From assembly GCA_005503165.1 (NCBI GenBank), contig SCNT01000008.1:1-64000 (forward strand): DNA of 64,000 nucleotides. Direction: 5' to 3'. Numbering within the stretch: position 1 is the first letter of the stretch; each line of letters opens with the position of its first letter. Source of the DNA: Sphingomonadaceae bacterium 3R27E2-A (lineage in GTDB: Bacteria; Pseudomonadota; Alphaproteobacteria; Sphingomonadales; Sphingomonadaceae). The position numbers and the translations under genes were made by a program. The notes under the pieces were generated by a model. It saw only the letters and a list, made by a program, of their open reading frames with translations. It did no database searches and was not told the origin of the DNA. Shown piece after piece: positions 23,731 to 32,850 of this stretch.

Positions 23731-25803
23731 TCAGGCGTCGACGGGCTCGGCCGTCTCAACAGATTGTTCCTCGCCAGGCACCAGCGCGTCGCCCACGTCG
23801 TCGACTTCGGCATTGCTATCGCCTTCGACCGGGGGCTGCTCGTCCTCGGTCTCGCTTGCGGCGATCACGCGGAACCGCATGGCTTCGGGCACCCAGGCGA
23901 GCGCCGCTTCCTTGACCTCTGGCGCGACGATGGTTTCGCCGGCGAACAGCCTTTCGCAGGAAGCCGAGAGGTCGCCTTTCTTCGAGCCCATGAAACTCGC
24001 CGCCATGGTCGGTCCGCCAACTTCGCTGACGTGGGCGAGCAGCGTCTGTTTGCTCACCCGGTCGAAGTAGTTGGCCGAGGTCGGCCGCCAGTGGCTCGCG
24101 ACAGTGATGCCCATCAGCGCGGCGAGATGATCGTGAAGGTCGATCGGCTCGGGACCGGACTGGCCGGGCTTCTTGTCGATCCCCATGCTCGCTTCGAGCG
24201 TCTTGGCCATGCACCAGGCGAGCCAGCTTGCCTTGGCGTCGTCGTCGAGATCGCTGAATGCGGCAAACCGGTCGACGGTGCGGCGATGCTCGGTCCAGGA
24301 AAGGTCCAGCGTCTCGCGCATGTCGGCCATCAGGGTGTGCGCCGGGCTTTCCGGGTAATTGGCGAGGTAGAGCGAGGGCGACGGTGCGCGCAGCGTCGTG
24401 CCGAGCGCCTGCGCGCTGTAGAGCGCGCGCGAATCTGCGATCGCGAAGATCAGGTAGTCAAGCGCAATTGCGGGGTTCGATGCGAGGTTGATCGCGAGGA
24501 TGTCACGGCGCTGGACGGCGAGTTCCTCGACGAGCTTCTGCGACAGTGGCTTGGGCGCCGAGGATGCGCCAGCGCCTTCCCCTGCCCCGCCTTCGGTCCC
24601 GCCAGGCGCGTCGGTCGGCCCGCGTGCTTTGCGCTTCTCGAGCGGCTTGCCGCTGTAGAGCCCGCTGGCAACCGTGGGTTCGCCGTCGGCGCCGATGATT
24701 ACGAAGCATCCGACATTGGCCTTCATCTCCTCGGGGATCACCGGCGGCTTGTCGTGGAGCGCGTCGTAGGCATTGGTCGCGGCGTCCCAGCGTTCCTGGA
24801 AGTCCGCAGCAGCCGCTTCGTCGTCCTCGTCGAGCGTTTCGCTCTCGCCTTCGAGCGCCGAGATCGTCTCCATGAGCCGGTCGGCCTCGGCCTGTTCTTC
24901 TTCGGTGAGCGGTGCGGGTTCGAGGTGGACCTGGTGGAGATCCTCGGTCGCATTGTAGGTGACACGGGTCTCGAGGATCGGCCGCACCCAGGCGTAACCC
25001 GAGGTCTCGGCGATCTGGGTCGCATAGGCCTGGAGCTTCTCGCCGGCGATACGCTGGGCGATCTCGGCGTCGATCCAGGTCTCACCGCCATCCTCGGTGA
25101 AGAGGTCGCGCTCGATCTTGCCGCCGGCCGCGAGATAGTCGGCCTCACTCGCGAGCTTCGCCATCGGCGAGGACGAGCGGATCGCGCTGTGGGTGATCAT
25201 GCGGCGGATGGAATCGGCCTGGTTGCCCTGCCAGCTGTTGGAGAGTTCGTTCCACACCAGCATCTGGCGTTCGTGGTTGGGCGTCGTCGCGTAGGCCTTG
25301 GCAACGTCGAGCGTGATCTTGCCTTCTTCGAGCGCGGTGAAGATCGGATCGGCAAGGTCGGCAAGCCGCAGGCGGCCCTCGATGAACCGGCGGGTGCGGC
25401 CGAACCGCTTGGCGATCGCATCAAGGTCGCTGCCCTCATTGACGAAGTGCTTGTAGGCCCGGATTTCGTCGGTCGGGGTCATGTCGAGACGGATGACGTT
25501 CTCGATCAGCGAAAGTTCGGACTGCTCGGCGGCATCGATGTCGAGGACCCGACAGGCAACAGGGTGATCTTTGGCGAGCTTGCCCGCCTCGAGGAGAAAA
25601 TTGAGCGCGCGCAGGCGGCGACCACCGGCGGTCACGTCGAACATACCCCGCTTTTTGGCAGGGGCGACGATCAGGTTCTGGAGGAGGCCCTTGGCCTCGA
25701 TGTTGGCCGCCAGTTCCTCGATGAAGAGGTTGCTGTCGTTCTTGCGCACGTTGGCCTCGGACAAGCGCAGCTTGCCAAGCGGAATCATCTCGATGTCGTT
25801 CAT
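23731..25803 (-). CDS. ParB/RepB-like nuclease-domain protein
   Basis: A 690-residue protein. Residues ~1-190 form a ParB N-terminal domain and helix-turn-helix: IPLGKLRLSEANVRK, TAGGRRLRALNFLL, and ENVIRLDMTPTDEIRAYKHFV followed by an HTH (LDAIAKRFGRTRRFIEGRLRLADL). The long C-terminal part is acidic and unassigned. The protein differs from the true partition ParB at 36.9 kb and belongs to the family of large ParB-like plasmid proteins that may act as nucleases or regulators. The ATG at 25803 has GGAG upstream; the frame is open further, but that sequence is the leader. Confidence 0.82.
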   Translation of the reverse strand: MNDIEMIPLGKLRLSEANVRKNDSNLFIEELAANIEAKGLLQNLIVAPAKKRGMFDVTAGGRRLRALNFLLEAGKLAKDHPVACRVLDIDAAEQSELSLIENVIRLDMTPTDEIRAYKHFVNEGSDLDAIAKRFGRTRRFIEGRLRLADLADPIFTALEEGKITLDVAKAYATTPNHERQMLVWNELSNSWQGNQADSIRRMITHSAIRSSSPMAKLASEADYLAAGGKIERDLFTEDGGETWIDAEIAQRIAGEKLQAYATQIAETSGYAWVRPILETRVTYNATEDLHQVHLEPAPLTEEEQAEADRLMETISALEGESETLDEDDEAAAADFQERWDAATNAYDALHDKPPVIPEEMKANVGCFVIIGADGEPTVASGLYSGKPLEKRKARGPTDAPGGTEGGAGEGAGASSAPKPLSQKLVEELAVQRRDILAINLASNPAIALDYLIFAIADSRALYSAQALGTTLRAPSPSLYLANYPESPAHTLMADMRETLDLSWTEHRRTVDRFAAFSDLDDDAKASWLAWCMAKTLEASMGIDKKPGQSGPEPIDLHDHLAALMGITVASHWRPTSANYFDRVSKQTLLAHVSEVGGPTMAASFMGSKKGDLSASCERLFAGETIVAPEVKEAALAWVPEAMRFRVIAASETEDEQPPVEGDSNAEVDDVGDALVPGEEQSVETAEPVDA

Positions 25804-25845
25804 TGGGGGTGCTCCTGAAAGCTGGATTGACCGAGCCCTTCGGCT

Positions 25846-25871
25846 CACCCCTTCCAGCCCCCCTCCCCTCG
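25846..25871 (-). promoter_or_regulatory. Purine-rich leader motif, copy 4
   Basis: Sense-strand run with GAGGGGAGGGGGGCTGG, about 45 bases upstream of the ParB-like start. A small GAGCC/GGCTC hairpin (25833-25846) lies between it and the start codon. Confidence 0.45.
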
Positions 25872-25947
25872 ACATTTCAGGAACGGCCCTGGTTCTGGGG
25901 CCGGCATCGATGGTCACCCCTGGCCTTGGTCCACGTGTCGGACCGAA

Positions 25948-25982
25948 GCGTGAGGCATAAATTCCGACTTTATGCCTCACGC
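25948..25982. promoter_or_regulatory. 14-bp inverted repeat between ParB-like and AbiE-like genes
   Basis: Perfect arms 25948-25961 and 25969-25982 (GCGTGAGGCATAAA and its complement) with a 7-base spacer. It sits in the divergent region. The length and perfect symmetry suggest an operator for a dimeric or tetrameric regulator; there is no T-run for a terminator. Confidence 0.55.
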
Positions 25983-26041
25983 GCGTGATTTCAGCGGACA
26001 CGATGCGTGTCGGATTTCTGCGTTTAACAGTGTAATTGCTT

Positions 26042-26062
26042 TTTAACATCACTAATGTTAAA
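26042..26062. promoter_or_regulatory. AT-rich inverted repeat at the AbiE-like promoter
   Basis: TTTAACAT (26042-26049), five bases, ATGTTAAA (26055-26062), ending nine bases before the first gene. A partial copy of the same word (TTTAACAG) lies about 20 bases upstream. AbiEi antitoxins autoregulate by binding inverted repeats at this position, so this is a candidate operator. Confidence 0.55.
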
Positions 26063-26070
26063 TACGCCGC

Positions 26071-27096
26071 ATGATGTTAGAAAGGGTCACTGCCGCACGA
26101 CTGAAAGCGCTCGCCGAAGCGGCGGAAACCTATGTCGATGAAGCGTTCGGAGAACATCTCGCGCTGATTCCGATCGCGCCAAAAGCTCTGCCCCATTTCA
26201 TTCTCGACCGCTACAGCATGTGGCAGGGACAGCTGCAGGGTCGGAACATTCTGCTCATGGCCATTCGGGAAGTGCTCCCAACGGGGTCGGGTGCAACCGC
26301 CCAGTACTTGAAGCACCGCGACTTGGTGCGCCGCGAACTTGGCGCTGACCTGGTGCTCCTTCTGCTCGACCGCGCGAGCGGCGCAATTCGCCGCCAGTTG
26401 ATGGAGCGCAAGATCGGGTTCCTGGCACCAGGCGCGCAGATCTACGTGCCCGAGGCCTTCCTCGATCTGCGCGAGCGCGCCCCTGCATTCGCCATTGCTC
26501 ATGGCGAGAGCATCAGCCCAACGACACAAATGCTGATTATCGCGCTTTTGCTGCGCAAGGTCACCGAAGACGGGAATCTAACCGAGCTTGCCAACGAAAT
26601 GGGCGTTTCGATCATGAGTGTCAGCCGGACGCTCGACGAACTGGAGGCTCTGCAACTGGCCAAAGCCCATCATGTTGGCCGGCAACGTCGGCTGCACATG
26701 CTGCTCAGCGGCCGCGAGCTTTGGGACAGGGTCCATGACCGCTTTCAGTCTCCACTGCGCAAGGTGCGCGTCGTGAGCACGGCCCACGGCGCTGTGATCG
26801 GCCCGCTCGCAGGCGAAAGCGCTCTGGCTCGTTATACCATGCTGGCCGATCCACAGATTGTGACCAGAGCCATACTCGGAGCGAGCTGGAAGCGCATCGA
26901 GCAGGACTATGCGCTCAGGGCAGCGACACCCTTCGATGTCGACCGGGTCGAAATTCAGACGTGGACCTACGATCCGCAGATGCTGGCGCAAGACGGCGTC
27001 GTGGACCGCCTGTCCCTCTACCTCAGCATCCGCAACGCCCCTGACGAACGCGTGGCTCAGGCCGCAGAAGAATTGCTGGAGACATTTTCATGGTGA
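26071..27096 (+). CDS. AbiEi-like antitoxin / winged-helix regulator
   Basis: A 341-residue protein. Residues ~165-225 form a winged helix (LTELANEMGVSIMSVSRTLDELEALQLAKAH). The C-terminal 100 residues resemble the dimerising region of AbiEi-type regulators. It is longer than classical AbiEi, with an N-terminal domain of unclear fold. It overlaps a nucleotidyltransferase gene by seven bases. In AbiE type IV systems this partner neutralises the toxin and represses the operon. A start one codon later is equally possible. Confidence 0.7.
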   Translation: MMLERVTAARLKALAEAAETYVDEAFGEHLALIPIAPKALPHFILDRYSMWQGQLQGRNILLMAIREVLPTGSGATAQYLKHRDLVRRELGADLVLLLLDRASGAIRRQLMERKIGFLAPGAQIYVPEAFLDLRERAPAFAIAHGESISPTTQMLIIALLLRKVTEDGNLTELANEMGVSIMSVSRTLDELEALQLAKAHHVGRQRRLHMLLSGRELWDRVHDRFQSPLRKVRVVSTAHGAVIGPLAGESALARYTMLADPQIVTRAILGASWKRIEQDYALRAATPFDVDRVEIQTWTYDPQMLAQDGVVDRLSLYLSIRNAPDERVAQAAEELLETFSW

Positions 27097-27845
27097 CAGG
27101 GGTCAATCGCTTTCGGGAGCATTTTGCTGGCCATGAGCACCAGTATGTTCTCATCGGCGGGGCTGCCTGCGAGCTGATCATGGACGAAATAGGCCTCGAC
27201 TTTCGTGCCACCAAGGATCTCGACATCGTGCTAATTGTCGAGGCGCTCGACAGCGCCTTTGCTGAACGCTTCTGGGCTTTCATAGAGGCCGGCGACTACG
27301 AGGTGAGGGAGCGCAGCGAAGGCGACAGGATCCTCTATCGGTTTCAGAAGCCGAAGGCCGAAGACTTTCCCGCGATGCTCGAGCTGTTCTCACGGGCGCC
27401 GGAAGGCTTGAGCCTGGCAGCGGATTCGCGCCTGACTCCGCTGCCGATCGACGAAGCTGCCGCGAGCCTGTCTGCCATCCTGCTCGACGAAGCCTACTAC
27501 ACCTTCCTCAAATCCATGGTCCGCACCGCCGGCGGAATCCCTGTCTTGGACGAAGCGGCAATCATCCCGTTCAAGGCGCGGGCCTGGCTCGACCTGTCTC
27601 GGCAGCGTGACGAGGGGAACAAGATTGACGAGAAGAACATCCGCAAGCACCGCAACGACGTGGCGCGCCTGCTCCAACTGGTGAGCGCCAGCGCCCAGTA
27701 TGTGCTTCCAGGTCCGGTTGCTGACGACATGCGCTCGTTCGTCGAACAGGCAACGAGCGAGGCCGATTTCGATCCCAGACAGTTCAAGGTGAGTATGTCG
27801 CGAGAGCACATAGCCGAGCGGCTCCGTGCCGCTTACCAGCTGTAA
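27090..27845 (+). CDS. AbiEii-like nucleotidyltransferase toxin
   Basis: A 251-residue protein with the DNA polymerase beta-type nucleotidyltransferase signature: LIGGAACELIMDEIGLDFRATKDLDIVL, where GG and the DxD aspartates are the catalytic elements. Related AbiEii/MenA toxins transfer nucleotides to tRNA and stop growth during phage attack. Coupled to the preceding winged-helix gene by a seven-base overlap. The locus is inserted between a ParB-like gene and an unknown gene in the backbone and may stabilise the plasmid. Confidence 0.75.
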   Translation: MVTGVNRFREHFAGHEHQYVLIGGAACELIMDEIGLDFRATKDLDIVLIVEALDSAFAERFWAFIEAGDYEVRERSEGDRILYRFQKPKAEDFPAMLELFSRAPEGLSLAADSRLTPLPIDEAAASLSAILLDEAYYTFLKSMVRTAGGIPVLDEAAIIPFKARAWLDLSRQRDEGNKIDEKNIRKHRNDVARLLQLVSASAQYVLPGPVADDMRSFVEQATSEADFDPRQFKVSMSREHIAERLRAAYQL

Positions 27846-28544
27846 TCACCCGGACTGCGACTGCTTGATGATGTGGAATGCACCGCCCATCAGTAGGGTA
27901 ACCTCGTCCGCGCTCAACACGTATTGGGGCTCGTAACTCAACCCGAGTTGTCCGGTCCGCTTCCACCGATCGACGTAGAGGCCTTTGTTGGGACCGAAGG
28001 CCAGATTGATATGCTTTACCAGTCGCGGAGGACCATGCCGCGAATATGCGGTACGGAAAAGCGAGACATCTACGACATAAGGCCCGATCATGACCCAGAC
28101 GTGACCATCCCAATCGGGGTTCGACGCACTGAACACTGCAGGGCCATCGAACGGTTGCCGAACACCAAAGACAGGTTCGCCGTCCACCGCCAATGTTCCT
28201 GCGATCACGTGGATCGGTGCCGTCATGCACCTCTCGAGCCCGACCGCGAGCGATGCGCTCATCAGCGCGCAGGCACCTGGCATCGGCGGAAAGACTTTGA
28301 GCAGGTCGAGAGCGCACTGAGACAAGGCGGCGCGATCCGTGTCGCCCATATCATAAACCTTGAAGGCTTTCGCCGCCGCCCAACCATGTTGCGCCGCGAT
28401 GAGCTTTCCAAGTTGAGCGAGGTCTCTGATGGCTGTCATGCGGGCGCCATACTGCGGTGACCGCGCCCCAACCAGTGCTCCTAACACCCCGCAAATGCAG
28501 CACGAGAGCCTGTCGCCGAGTTTCACAACCCGTCGAACTGACAT
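27846..28544 (-). CDS. Hypothetical protein, plasmid backbone
   Basis: A protein of 232 residues if the ATG at 28544 is used, or 197 residues from the ATG at 28439. The frame is open further upstream, but that sequence is the 3' end of the methyltransferase/helicase gene. No family recognised. Notable segments are WDGHVWVMIGPYVVDVSLFRTAYS and HINLAFGPNKGLYVDRWKR, consistent with a compact alpha-beta domain. The gap to the upstream gene is only 26 bases, so it is likely co-transcribed with it. Confidence 0.6.
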   Translation of the reverse strand: MSVRRVVKLGDRLSCCICGVLGALVGARSPQYGARMTAIRDLAQLGKLIAAQHGWAAAKAFKVYDMGDTDRAALSQCALDLLKVFPPMPGACALMSASLAVGLERCMTAPIHVIAGTLAVDGEPVFGVRQPFDGPAVFSASNPDWDGHVWVMIGPYVVDVSLFRTAYSRHGPPRLVKHINLAFGPNKGLYVDRWKRTGQLGLSYEPQYVLSADEVTLLMGGAFHIIKQSQSG

Positions 28545-28570
28545 ACCCTCTGCAGGTCTGGCGGGATCGC

Positions 28571-31500
28571 TCAGGTCTGCCCGGTGATGCTGGTGATAAT
28601 CGCCTCTGCCCGGTCGGTCGGAACGAACACCCGGGTCTTGTAGGCGATGATCTCGGTGAAGCAGCCCATGGCCTTGAGTTCGGGGATGCGGGCTGCCTCG
28701 GCGCCGACAATCTCGATCCGCCGCGCGCTGTTCACGCGTGAGGTGCGGACGGTGAAGCTCAACGGATGCGGCGCTTTCCATGTGCCGCCCCCCAGGATGG
28801 CCTGGGCGATCTTGGCCGGATCGGTCTGCGCTTTGCGCGAGACCCCGAGCTTCTCGAGCGTCGCATCGACATAAAGGTCGTGGACATGTCGGCCGAGCCA
28901 GGACGCACCGGACTTATCGACGATGCGGTTGACCGTGAGGTCTTCCTTGGGGAGCGCGCCCCAGATCGGCAGGAGCAGCCCAGTAGCGAGGAACACCGTC
29001 TCGGTTACCAGCTGGCTGTCGTCGGCGGCATACTCGGTCTCCCACAGCGCGCTGAACTCTGCCTTGGACACCGGCTCCCAGGCGGATTCGTCTAGCCTGC
29101 CCGCGAGGATGTATTCGCTGCGCAGCGGGCGGACGAGCTCGAACCGGCGGATCAGATCGCCCTCTTCGTCCATGTGCGACGGTGCGGGAATGGCGAGCGC
29201 GACCTTGCCCGACTTGGCGTTGCGCAGGAACAACGGCTTGTCCTCATAGCTGGCCATCTTCAGCACCCGTTCGAGGGACAAGAGCTTGCGCCGCTGGGTC
29301 AGCGACAGTTCGAGCAGGTGCGAGGTCGCGCCGGTCACCGGATCGGTGCGGATGACCGTGTCCGACAGCACCTCGCAGGTCTCGGCCGTGACGGTCTCGA
29401 CCCCGATGTCGAAGGTTCCGGCCTCCTTGGCGGCCGAGACCCGGGTTTCGACAAGGGTCAGGAACTCATCGAATATTGCGTTCTGCACCGCGATCTTCAT
29501 CGCGAGGATTCGGTTGAGCCAGCGCTGGATCGGCGGCAGGTCCTCGCGCAAGATCCCGTCCTGATCGGTCAGTTCGAGGCCGCTCATCGTCTGGAATTCC
29601 CTGAGCGTCGTGCTCTTGAGCTTAGCAGCCGCCAGCAGGCCGTACCAGTCGTGCAGCGCATGCTTTGCGTAGGCACTCTCGAGATTGTCGGAGGCGTCGA
29701 ACATCCCCTGTCCGCCGGTCTGGCGCTGGCCGCGGGTCAAGGCGCCAAGCGCATCGAGCCGCCGCGCAATCGTGCTGGTAAAGCGCGCCTCACCCTTGCA
29801 GTCGGTGGTGACTGGCCTGAATAGCGGCGGGCAGGCCTGATGCGTCCGATGGGTTCGCCCCAGCCCCTGGATTGCTCGGTCGGCGCGCCAGCCCGGCTCA
29901 AGCAGGAAATGCACCCGGCGCTGCTGGTTCTTGGCATCGAGGCTGGCATGGTAGCTACGGCCCGTCCCGCCAGCGTCGGAGAACACCAGGATGCGTTTGG
30001 TCCCCGTCATGAACGCCGTGGTCTCGCCAAGGTTGGTGCGCGGCGAGCGGCTTTCGAGGCGCTGCTGGCCTGTGCCGTCGCGGACCAGGCGCTTGCTCCT
30101 GCCGGTGACCTCAGCCACCACAGTCACGCCGTAGTGTTCAAGCAGCGCATCGAGCGCGGTCGGTATCGGGGGCATGGCGCAGATATGCTCGATCAGCTGC
30201 TCACGTGCAGCCTCGGCCTGCGGGTTGTGGACCGGGTTGCCCGCCTCATCCCACATCGGCCGCGAGCGAACGTCGCCGAGCTCGTCGACATATTCTTCCA
30301 TCTGCCGGGTGGGGAAGGCGCGGGTGAGGTAATCGACAATCGCCTCACGAGGCGACAGGTCCAGTTCCAACGCCTCGCGCTCCTCGGGGTCGAGCTCGTT
30401 GAGGCGGCGATTGAGGATCGATTCTGCGGTGCTCACGAGCTGAACCACTACGCTTTCGTCCTGCGCCAGGTGCTCGTCGATCGCAGGGTAGATCGATGGC
30501 AGCTTCATGGCGAGCAGCACCTGCGCGAAGAACCGCTGTTTGGTCCCCTCGAACCGGCTGCGCGCCGCCGCTTTGGCGCCGCTGTTGAGCGTGCGGTTTT
30601 CCAGCCCATCGACGATTCCGGTGAGTTCGAGCGCGACCTCAAGGTTCTGGTGGATGATCGTCCAGGCCTCGCAGTAGGTATCGTAGATCGCGATCTGCTC
30701 TGCCGTCAGGTCATGGCGCAGGATGTCGTACTCGATTCCCAAAAAGCTGAGCGCGCGGGCAAGGTAGAGCCCCGAGGCCTTGAGGTCGCGTGCCACCAGC
30801 TCCATCGCGGCAATGCCGCCGTCGCGGATCTCCGAGATGAACTGCTCGCGATTGGCAAAGGCTGTTCCCGGTCCCCACAGGCCAAGCCGGACAGCATAGG
30901 CGAGGTTGTTGACGTCCGACGCTCCGGTGGCCGAGGCGTAGACTACGCGGGCCCTTGGCAGCGTGTTTTGCAGGAGCACGCCCGCGATCCCCTGAAGCGA
31001 GCCCTGCTTCTGGCCCAAAGCGCCTTCCCCGCCCGCAACGCCGCCCATTTCGTGGGCCTCGTCAAAGACGATGACGCCTTCGAATTCGGCGCCGGCCCAT
31101 CGGACGATCTGGTCAAGGCGGGTGTCCTCGACACGGGCAGAGCGCAGCGTCCCGTAGGGCACGAACAGGATCCCCTCGGGCGCGGCGATCTCCTCGCCGA
31201 TCTTCCAGCGGGCAAGGTCGATGATGTCTGACGGCAGCCCACCGATCGCGGTCCAGTCGCGCTGGGCGTCTTCGAGCAGCGGCGCGTTCTTCGAGATCCA
31301 GATGTGGCGGCGATTGCCCTTGAGCCACTGATCGAGAATGCAGGCCGCCGCCTGTCTCCCCTTCCCTGCCCCGGTGCCATCGCCAAGGAAGAAGCCGGTG
31401 CGGTAGAGTTGACCTTCGGGGTCTTCCTTCAGCGCCACTTCACCTGCTGTCTGGGTAAAGCGGCCATGGAGATCGCGGCTCCAGGCTTCGCCCGCATAGA

Positions 31501-32788
31501 TCACGGTCTCGAGCTGGGCAGCCGAGAGCAGCCGCGCGGTCACCGTGCGTTCGGGCAGGCAGGGGACATATTGGGGCCTGGGCGCGGAGATCGACGCCAT
31601 GGCGGCAGATTCAACCAAGTGTGTCGGGTGTTCCCCGGCCTCGGGGATGACGACGCGCGAGGGGCGATAGTCGGCATAGACCCCGCGCTGCTCGCCCATC
31701 GCAGCGGGCTCGTCGAGCACCTGGTAGGCGATAGGCCTGACCTCGTTGGACTGCGGTGCGCGCACGATGACTGGCCGAGCCGGACCGCTCTTGATCGCAC
31801 GAAACAAGCTGGGCTTGGGCCGGGTGGTGGCCGCCACGGCAGCTTGACGCAGCGCAGCTCGCGCTGGCACGGCTCCGATGGCCGCGAATAGCTCGCTGAC
31901 CGAGGCCCGGTTGATTGTCGAGACCGACGTGTCGCCCGGTACCTTGTCAATCACCAGCAGGCGCACGGCAATGCCGGTGCCGTGCTTGGCGTAGCCGCCC
32001 TTGTCGAGCCTCAGCGATAGCGCAATGCGGGCGCCCTCGAGAGTCCGGCGGAAGACCTCGGCCCCGCGTGCGGACGGCGTAAACCAGTCCGGCATAATCG
32101 CTACGACCCGGCCGCCTGGCACCAGATGATCAAGCGCCGCGCGCAGATGCCGCGCTGCTGTGTTCTGGTCTTCCCCGCGCGACTGCGAGATCGAGAACGG
32201 CGGGTTCATCACGATCACGCTGGATCGCTCGGTTCCGGCGAGCAGCGCGGCGATCTTCGCGCCGTCATGGCGGTAGACGCTCGCCTCGGGAAATAGACCC
32301 TCAAGCAGGTCGGCGCGGGTTGGTTCGAGCTCGTTGAGCAGGCACTGTCTGACCGCGCTTTTGGCGAGCGAAGCGATGATCCCGGTGCCAGCGCTGGGCT
32401 CGAGCAAGACATCGTCGCTGGCGAGCCGTGCCAGATGGACAGCAAGGCACGCGAGCGCCGGCGGGGTCGAGAACTGCTGGAACGCGATCTGGTCTTCGCT
32501 GCGCACCGTGTGGGTCGGCAGCTCCCTTGTCAGGGCCTCTAACGTTTTGATCGCGGCTCCCGCATCCATGCGGCCGACAATTTCCGGGATCGCCATGGCC
32601 AGCGCGACTTCCAGCGCCTCGAAGCTGTCGCGTTGTTGCCAGGCTCCCGCCGCGTCATTGCCTCCGCTACTCTGCGTGATAGCCTCGTTCAGCGCTGCGC
32701 GGTCAATCGGCACAGCGAGGAGGAGCTTTGCGGCAAGTGTGCGGGCAGCGCCAAGGATCGCGCTGGCGCGGGGAAGCGTGGTGGTCAT
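28571..32788 (-). CDS. Fused N6-methyltransferase and strawberry-notch-type helicase
   Basis: A 1405-residue protein. The N-terminal third is a SAM-dependent methyltransferase: LEPSAGTGIIASLA near residue 135 (SAM site) and NPPF near 196 (adenine methylation). The C-terminal two thirds match the strawberry-notch family superfamily 2 helicase: Walker A GDGTGAGKGRQ, DEAH in VIVFDEAHEMGG, and a C-terminal helicase part ending with GLGRTHRTHQ. Such giant proteins are widespread on alphaproteobacterial plasmids and phages and are suspected in DNA protection or transfer. The start is the ATG at 32788 with AGGAGACC upstream. It carries a purine-rich leader. Confidence 0.9.
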   Translation of the reverse strand: MTTTLPRASAILGAARTLAAKLLLAVPIDRAALNEAITQSSGGNDAAGAWQQRDSFEALEVALAMAIPEIVGRMDAGAAIKTLEALTRELPTHTVRSEDQIAFQQFSTPPALACLAVHLARLASDDVLLEPSAGTGIIASLAKSAVRQCLLNELEPTRADLLEGLFPEASVYRHDGAKIAALLAGTERSSVIVMNPPFSISQSRGEDQNTAARHLRAALDHLVPGGRVVAIMPDWFTPSARGAEVFRRTLEGARIALSLRLDKGGYAKHGTGIAVRLLVIDKVPGDTSVSTINRASVSELFAAIGAVPARAALRQAAVAATTRPKPSLFRAIKSGPARPVIVRAPQSNEVRPIAYQVLDEPAAMGEQRGVYADYRPSRVVIPEAGEHPTHLVESAAMASISAPRPQYVPCLPERTVTARLLSAAQLETVIYAGEAWSRDLHGRFTQTAGEVALKEDPEGQLYRTGFFLGDGTGAGKGRQAAACILDQWLKGNRRHIWISKNAPLLEDAQRDWTAIGGLPSDIIDLARWKIGEEIAAPEGILFVPYGTLRSARVEDTRLDQIVRWAGAEFEGVIVFDEAHEMGGVAGGEGALGQKQGSLQGIAGVLLQNTLPRARVVYASATGASDVNNLAYAVRLGLWGPGTAFANREQFISEIRDGGIAAMELVARDLKASGLYLARALSFLGIEYDILRHDLTAEQIAIYDTYCEAWTIIHQNLEVALELTGIVDGLENRTLNSGAKAAARSRFEGTKQRFFAQVLLAMKLPSIYPAIDEHLAQDESVVVQLVSTAESILNRRLNELDPEEREALELDLSPREAIVDYLTRAFPTRQMEEYVDELGDVRSRPMWDEAGNPVHNPQAEAAREQLIEHICAMPPIPTALDALLEHYGVTVVAEVTGRSKRLVRDGTGQQRLESRSPRTNLGETTAFMTGTKRILVFSDAGGTGRSYHASLDAKNQQRRVHFLLEPGWRADRAIQGLGRTHRTHQACPPLFRPVTTDCKGEARFTSTIARRLDALGALTRGQRQTGGQGMFDASDNLESAYAKHALHDWYGLLAAAKLKSTTLREFQTMSGLELTDQDGILREDLPPIQRWLNRILAMKIAVQNAIFDEFLTLVETRVSAAKEAGTFDIGVETVTAETCEVLSDTVIRTDPVTGATSHLLELSLTQRRKLLSLERVLKMASYEDKPLFLRNAKSGKVALAIPAPSHMDEEGDLIRRFELVRPLRSEYILAGRLDESAWEPVSKAEFSALWETEYAADDSQLVTETVFLATGLLLPIWGALPKEDLTVNRIVDKSGASWLGRHVHDLYVDATLEKLGVSRKAQTDPAKIAQAILGGGTWKAPHPLSFTVRTSRVNSARRIEIVGAEAARIPELKAMGCFTEIIAYKTRVFVPTDRAEAIITSITGQT

Positions 32789-32828
32789 GAAGGTCTCCTG
32801 AGCTCGCGCCGATCAGCGGCACGCCCGC

Positions 32829-32850
32829 TCTCACCCCCCTCCCCTCACCG
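32829..32850 (-). promoter_or_regulatory. Purine-rich leader motif, copy 5
   Basis: Sense-strand run GGTGAGGGGAGGGGGGTGAG about 45 bases upstream of the helicase start. It overlaps the stop codon of the primase gene (32845-32847). Confidence 0.45.

Noticed and set aside
23647..25818. Long plus-strand frame opposite the ParB-like gene
   Set aside because: The frame is long only because of GC bias; the minus strand carries clear ParB motifs, and the plus translation shows no domain.
29840..31231. 463-codon plus-strand frame opposite the methyltransferase-helicase
   Set aside because: Antisense shadow: helicase motifs are unmistakable on the minus strand.
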